Assembly (NCBI GenBank): GCA_905233785.1
Contig: CAJOCV010000024.1
Location: 1 to 5,109, forward strand
Source of the DNA: an uncultured Oscillospiraceae bacterium
GTDB lineage: Bacteria; Bacillota; Clostridia; Oscillospirales; Oscillospiraceae
Length of the DNA stretch: 5,109 nt
Direction of reading: 5' to 3'
In this document: piece by piece, positions 5,015-5,109 of the stretch
How the letters are laid out: each line of letters begins with the position of its first letter
How positions within the stretch are numbered: position 1 is the stretch's first letter
Notes under the pieces: generated by a model
Database searches by the model: none
What the model was told of the DNA's origin: nothing
The model's input: the letters and a program-made list of their open reading frames with translations, nothing else
Translations under genes and position numbers: made by a program

Positions 5015-5109
5015 TACTAAAACCTAATAAGAAGAAGACAAAGATTTGCGAGATGGATTTGTGCCAGACAAGGCGCCTTCCGCAGAGCATAATGGAGATA
5101 TATGGTCAA
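5015..5109. other. Downstream intergenic tail with no supported gene
   Basis: This stretch holds an A-rich run (about 5015-5045), then GC-mixed sequence to the window edge. I see no T-tract terminator for the preceding gene and no ribosome binding site for a new one. The ATG at 5053 belongs to the out-of-frame extension of the 4540 reading frame. The text from about 5046 onward has the look of an extragenic repeat fragment, but nothing in the window lets me test that. Confidence 0.4.

Overview
The window is a moderately GC-rich, entirely plus-strand stretch of bacterial DNA. Strong AAGGAGG-type ribosome binding sites, tight gene overlaps, a lipoprotein signal with a lipobox, and an ECF sigma / membrane anti-sigma pair with a solute-binding-like lipoprotein all suggest a Gram-positive member of the Clostridia, most plausibly an Oscillospiraceae/Ruminococcaceae-type gut bacterium. 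That placement is inferred from gene style, not from a database match.

Layout: (1) positions 2-421, the 3' end of an unrecognised protein gene, closed by a strong intrinsic terminator (444-484). (2) 485-585, a compact control region with an extended -10 box (TGCTATAAT) and, downstream of it, a near-textbook ECF-type promoter (TGTAAC, 16 bp, CGTCTA) about 35 bp before the start codon of the sigma gene. (3) 586-4245, a three-gene operon: an ECF sigma factor, a single-pass membrane protein overlapping it by 7 nt (probable anti-sigma factor), and, after a 4-nt gap, a 742-residue lipoprotein. The lipoprotein's N-terminal half looks beta-rich and its C-terminal half looks like a family 1 extracellular solute-binding protein. 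A second intrinsic terminator follows (4259-4293). (4) 4303-4511, an unusual element of about 204 bp: imperfect 23-bp terminal inverted repeats (20/23) enclosing seven hairpins, several sharing arms with their neighbours. It has no transposase and looks like a MITE-like palindromic element lodged at a TATAAT promoter box. (5) 4540-5014, a small multi-pass membrane protein gene that appears frameshifted near 4715-4735, followed by about 95 bp with no convincing gene.

Working model: the sigma factor is held at the membrane by the adjacent single-pass protein. The lipoprotein on the outer face may bind a ligand or envelope component and feed into the signal. The ECF-type promoter just upstream suggests the operon is autoregulated. 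The downstream membrane protein is a separate transcription unit whose promoter region has been remodelled by the hairpin element, which leaves one TATAAT box on each side of the array.
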